Positions 59,349 to 64,000 of a stretch of 64,000 nucleotides of DNA are shown here, one piece after another. The DNA lies in the NCBI GenBank assembly GCA_026874595.1, contig CM049306.1:62874019-62938018 (forward strand). Reading direction: 5' to 3'. The DNA is from Sipunculus nudus. Its lineage: Eukaryota; Annelida; Sipuncula; Golfingiida; Sipunculidae. The position numbers and the translations under genes are program-made. The notes beneath the pieces are model-generated. The model saw only the letters and a program-made list of their open reading frames with translations, was not told where the DNA came from and did no database searches. Position 1 is the first letter of the stretch, and each line of letters starts with the position of its first letter.

Positions 59349-60599
59349 ATAAGTTTAAAAATCTACTGATTATTATTCAGTGTAAAGTCAAACTTGTAAG
59401 TCTCATATCTGATGAACTGGTTAAGCCAATTTAATTTTGTTTTCCATTCTGATATATGTGTAAATATATAATACATATATGTAAATTAGGTTCATAAATT
59501 CAGTGTTGAGGTCCAAACAAAAAGCTTTTTTTTCAACAGCCTTGAACACACCTTGTCTGACTGTGTGTCTGTTTTAACTTTGACACAGTACCAGGTCTAC
59601 AGAAGACTTCACCAAGAGGTAAAACTCGGACGGAAAACGGGCAAACGCCAATCTTTATGGATTGGCAAGACTTTAAGTTGTAAATTTTTAATCGTTATAA
59701 ATGCTTTGATCGATTTACGATGTGCCCAGCCGCTACTTGTTTAACGAAAACATTGGAAGATAATAAATGTATCTTGTATCCGGCATGTTTGCTGGGATGT
59801 TTGTGGTCCATTTGCATGTGGCATGGTTATATAAGCCTGCCGGTGGATGGGTGTATATTATGTAAGTAATAAGCATGTAGTAGTAGAAGTCATTGGTTAA
59901 CATTTACCACTGCTTGAAACTTTCAAACTCGAATTAAGTTAAGGGAGCAACCAATGATTATGTATGAATGAGCTTAACGGAGCTACTCAAATGGTTGTGT
60001 ATACTCTAAGTGTTTAGTTCTTTAAAAATAAACAAAAAAGTGATGTATTGCATGGCATAGTACAACACGGTTTACGAAAAGGCTTTCAGCACATGTTTGT
60101 GACAACAGCTGTTCTTGAATGAACCAAGCTTGCAACGCAAAAGGTTAGAGATAACCGGATAATTCTTATCCCGTCATTAAAACATTGAGCCATATAATAA
60201 TGAACCAAAAAACAGATAAACATATACCAATTAAATCCTTATCATATTACAGTAGTTCCATGTGTATAAGTCGATCCGTCAGCAGATATTTAAGAAATCA
60301 GCAGCTATATTAATCAAGGACCGGAGACAAACTCAATATTAATTTACTTAAACTGTCAGGAAAGTGTGCAAAACATTTATTCGTTTAACCTCCTTAAAAG
60401 GCGGTGTTCAAATGAAGTATACAAAATGCTCTCTTTTCTTTTCATACTAATGACTGATTACAGATCTTAATAGATCTCAACTAGAAAGAATTATCTTCCT
60501 TTTATGTTTAATTAATCCAGCATTACGTTTCCTTGAATTCATTTGAAAGGAGCAATCAGATCACATTGACTTTTATGGACTTTTATTTTCAAATTTATA

Positions 60600-61020
60600 A
60601 AGAGATTTGAGTGATTAATTAGTTAAATTCGGCTTTAAGTAAAGACAGATTACAAAGACGAACCTCATTAATCAAACCTCCTCCAGGACGTTCATAATGC
60701 GGCGCAGTCACTCAACCTCTTATCAATGGTTAAACCCCTGCTTCTATTTTACGGTCTCTAAATCTTTGCCATAAATCACTTGTTAATTATTGATGTTAAT
60801 TAGGGCCAATTCTTATTATTTCATTTATCTCTGTCAATATCATGTTTTTAACAACTATAATTTGAAGAAACCATAATCCCCATAACGCTATCTATACCAG
60901 ACTTTAACCAGCTTAACGGACTGCGTTGTTAGATTTTAAACATTAAGCGATCCTTCCCGGGAGGTCCGGCTTAAATTGAGACAAATGGACAACCCCGGTT
61001 ATCCCTAGCGCAATCAATCT
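60600..61020. promoter_or_regulatory. candidate cis-regulatory block
   Basis: Repeat-free, high-complexity sequence with gattaattagtt, cattaatcaaa, gttaattattgatgttaatta and similar homeodomain-type words, and no coding potential. Function is inferred only. Confidence 0.25.
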
Positions 61021-61198
61021 GCTCTGAGGCACTTATAATATTAAAGAACATATGTTACAGATAACACCACCCTGATTGCTCCCTAGGGTAATACCGCCGG
61101 AGATGCTATTATTGACAAGATAAGCTACACTTTACATGACAAGCATACAACAGTAAAATAATATGTTAACCTCCGGGCAGTCGGATAGCTAACTCCGG

Positions 61199-61446
61199 CT
61201 ATAGATGGTGTTTTTGGTAGATGCTTGCTCTAATTAAAGAAATACTCTATTCAAAATAATAATTTAATTGTTTAATTTGAAAGGCTACAGATCGTGTTTT
61301 TGGTCAATGGCAGCTCTATAACAAGGAATATTCTATTCTAATTAATAAATTTAATTATTTCATTGGAAAGGTTACAGATCGTGTTTTGGTTACTGTTTGG
61401 TAACTGTCAAGAAAAAGGAATATTCTCTTCAAAATAATAAATTTAT
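61199..61446. repeat. three-copy ~85-bp tandem repeat
   Basis: Units start 'ctatagatggtgtttttggt' (61199), 'gctacagatcgtgtttttgg' (61284) and 'gttacagatcgtgttttggt' (61372). Each runs into 'ggaatattct(a/c)ttc' and an 'aataataaattta' tail. Confidence 0.75.
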
Positions 61447-62928
61447 CGTGTTACCTGATTTCTCTCCAAACACTTAAGGCCGCATGCTAGAACGCCCACA
61501 ATAGTGAGCCAGCCCATGGCCACTTTACGTGTAATCCGTATAGTTTGATATTGTGGTCAAAAGCCATTCAAGCGGGAGCGCATGTGTGGACCGTATGTAT
61601 CAACGGAATCGCGGTGCCATAAGGTTAATTAAGTAGTTTTCTTGGTGGAGACCATGGGTTGTTGTGGCTTTTGCTGTCAATTTATTGAGAATAAATAGGT
61701 GAGAATGTACTGACAGGTACCGGGCGATGATATGCATTATATTTCACTCAGAGAATGTATGTGTCTTTTATGTTTTGAAAAATTACTGATTTATTCTGTA
61801 TTTACACGCCATGTGCCTTAGAGACAGTCGCCCACTGGAAAATGATCCCGCACAGGTCAAACACACAGCGACTGCCGTAGTTGAATTAGAGTGCAGCCTC
61901 CTGGAAGACAGGGTGTGCAACGATGCACACTTCGCAAAAATAATAATGATTGTATGGACCCATGACACCTGCACTGCCACCCAAACTTTAAATGAATTGG
62001 TTGGAATATTCTACGAAATCTTGACCGCTTTAGGATGACTTCCCTTGCGTTTTGGGCGATCCCATTGATGACCCTAGACACATTAATATTAATAAACCAT
62101 AGCCCCCAGGATTTGACATGTTAAATTTAGGCAGAAATCAATTCATTTTTTTTTAAATAATCGAATCCATAAGTGAAACGAAAGGAAATAAACGTTAATC
62201 CAGTCTAAGACCACTGAGGACTATTATGCATCCAACATATCGGATAAATATATCGGATATGTTATAACAGTAATTTTTTTATATAATCTCAGCAAAGATG
62301 AGAAAATCAGGTATACGTCACAGCTACTTGCTTTTTTTTGGGGGGGGGGGGGGCGGTTTACTAAGGAGAATATGTCAGAGCTACATTATGTATTTTAAAA
62401 TCTAGGGAAATATGATGTATATTACAAAGTGGAATGGTTTATCTGGATATGATGTTACTCTTAGTAAAACTCGTATGTGATTGTATCAATAACAAAATGA
62501 CTCCGGTCTCTTTGTACATCTGGTTCTTGTATGTATTCAGCAAACACAACACTACCTGAATTTTAGCTTATAAGAATGGACTCCTCCATTGCTGGTTTTA
62601 TATATTTTCGCAACGTGGAGTCCACAGCGCTCATACGGAAGTTTTGTAGTCTTATAGAGAAAACAATAATAACCGGGCATAAACATTATTATTATTCATG
62701 GTCACCTTTTAAGAACATTACTATAGAAACTGCTGCACCTTTAGTCAACCGAATACATATGCTTTTCTTTTTACTAACCGGACTTTAAAAAAAAAGCCGA
62801 GCCATAGTTTAATGCAGCAGATAGGGAATGTTTGAGTGAATATTTGGGCTATACATGTGGAGGCTAGATATATTTGTGGTCGGATGTCCAGAAAAGTGCG
62901 CGTAAAAAACAATCAAACGGGCATCCAC

Positions 62929-62929
<1 letters not shown>

Positions 62930-63010
<81 letters not shown>
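62930..63010. repeat. (TA)n microsatellite
   Basis: A TA run of about 80 bp directly abutting the solo LTR, which appears to have inserted at its edge. Confidence 0.95.
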
Positions 63011-63014
<4 letters not shown>

Positions 63015-63906
63015 ACGGAACCTAATATCAACAGATCATGTTGTCATGACGAGCATAATTTTGTTATTGAGATAAAAAAAAAAACAGATTCTGTAACACT
63101 CGGCAGCGAGAAATGTCTAGGGGAATGAATAAAGAAGTCAGTGTTTTTTGTTAACAAATAATTATAATTTATTCTTAGAACAACCCTAACCCTAACAACC
63201 CTATAATACACTAAATCAATACAGTTATACAGTATAAAAACAGTACAACAGCAAATCAATACAATTTCACAGTATAATAAATAAAGTGTACAGTACCTAG
63301 ATACCACCACTGTCACAGCGACAACAATTCCTTTAAAGCATATAATCAAGATGAACAGTTCACAAAAATCTTCTCAGAGAATAACAGTCCAGTTCAATCA
63401 CAAAATCAATTTTTTGTAATCCAAAAGTGAAGCTCTGATAGTGATCCCAAAGGCAAAATGAAGACTGATTAAAATCCGTTACAAATTCGAAGAAGGTCTA
63501 AAACTGCCGCACTTATTTGAAAAGGTCCACAAACTGACTTACACTCTTCTGTGTCCGCTGGAATATATCTCTCCTCTCTCCTCCCTCTTTAAAACACAGC
63601 CCCTTATTTAAAACTTTTCACCTCAAGCCGAGAGCTTTCCAATTCCCGAACAATCCAAAGAACCCAACAATACACACGTTACAGGAAACACCTAGTACAA
63701 GGAACGCTGTGTTTTTTCATATCAGGGTTCCCACGTGGGCCGGCCCGGCTCGGCCAGGCGAGAAAGCCCCAGACTAGCATGACCGCTGTGTTTACACGTC
63801 AGACCCAACCCGTGTGCCGGGCTATGCCACCATAGCAACGGACAATGCTAGCGCTGCACATACACATGTAAGACTGCTGCATACAATAAAAGAGACATTT
63901 GTAACA
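63011..63906 (-). mobile_element. solo LTR, same family (reverse), 896 bp
   Basis: TGTTACGGAACCTAATATC...CATTTGTAACA, flanked by ATAT on both sides (63007-63010, 63907-63910; the left copy lies inside the TA run). It keeps the 'ccgggctc/cgaggcgagaaag'-type segment deleted from the 3' LTR at 26289. The central part differs from both LTRs of the full element, indicating a sub-variant. Confidence 0.9.
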
Positions 63907-63910
63907 ATAT

Positions 63911-64000
63911 GTGGTGTCATATATTGCTTTGTTATGCACTGTCAATCGTGTCTGAAAATTAGAACTCAGCTGTTACTTGTAGCGGGATGACATCTGGCGG
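63911..64000. other. window edge, noncoding
   Basis: Unique sequence, too short to interpret. Confidence 0.4.

Larger units (their letters stand above)
57653..62929. other. noncoding region downstream of the GPCR
   Basis: No further gene is supported; 61811-62038 is open but unrecognised. It includes TA tracts (58322-58380, 58691-58766), an inverted-repeat element (59091-59348), a unique homeodomain-motif-rich block (60600-61020), a three-copy tandem repeat (61199-61446) and a G-run near 62340. No clear AATAAA follows the GPCR stop closely. Confidence 0.5.

Noticed and set aside
61811-62081. Open frames of about 75 residues on both strands
   Set aside because: No family motif and no repeat partner; kept only as a remark in the noncoding entry.
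63180-63205. CCCTAACCCTAAC resembling telomeric repeat
   Set aside because: Only two units, lying inside a solo LTR; the corresponding LTR position has 'gttagggttgtt' in other copies.
1-64000. tRNA, 5S or snRNA genes
   Set aside because: No B-box-like GGTTCGAATCC context with a foldable cloverleaf and no snRNA-like core was seen by eye; a tRNAscan/Infernal run would settle it.

Overview
This window looks like AT-rich nuclear DNA from a marine invertebrate, most likely a mollusc or another lophotrochozoan. It has no bacterial gene packing. It is rich in (TA)n microsatellites, minisatellites, solo LTRs and Helitron-like elements, and it carries one intact single-exon rhodopsin-type GPCR. The taxonomic assignment is inferred from sequence style, not from a diagnostic marker.

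Layout. 1-2100: mostly unique DNA with a CTCF-like motif. 2100-3440: a 39-bp minisatellite interrupted by a foldback element. 4457-5380: a pogo/Tigger-like non-autonomous DNA transposon. 5383-9121: AT-rich repeats. 9122-10667: Helitron-like copy A, carrying a nested MITE. About 12.0-12.5 kb: a possible solo LTR. About 15.2-16.0 kb: unique, homeodomain-motif-rich DNA. 17.6-19.26 kb: a diverged direct duplication. 19431-27046: a decayed Ty3/gypsy element with LTRs, a tRNA-Pro-like PBS, protease, integrase, a tandem array, RT, RNase H, a hairpin and a PPT, flanked by a 4-bp target duplication. Its integrase lies upstream of RT, as in the Gmr1-like clade. 27-36.4 kb: unique noncoding DNA. 36388-38124: Helitron-like copy B, with a 42-bp minisatellite expanded inside it. 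39.2-54.8 kb: an unusually dense run of tandem arrays (37, 35, ~135, 24, ~39, 46 and ~150 bp units) plus a reverse-strand solo LTR. 56540-57652: the GPCR gene, preceded by a likely 3' splice site. 57.7-63.0 kb: noncoding DNA with further repeats. 63011-63906: a second reverse-strand solo LTR.

The only convincing host protein-coding gene is the GPCR. The rest is mobile DNA, satellites and noncoding sequence. No tRNA, rRNA, operon or CRISPR array was recognised. The retroelement's coding parts are broken by frameshifts and deletions, it has no recognisable gag, and its RT active site is altered, so it is not autonomous. Two themes stand out: mobile elements that contain or end tandem arrays, and a Ty3/gypsy element with copia-like domain order.
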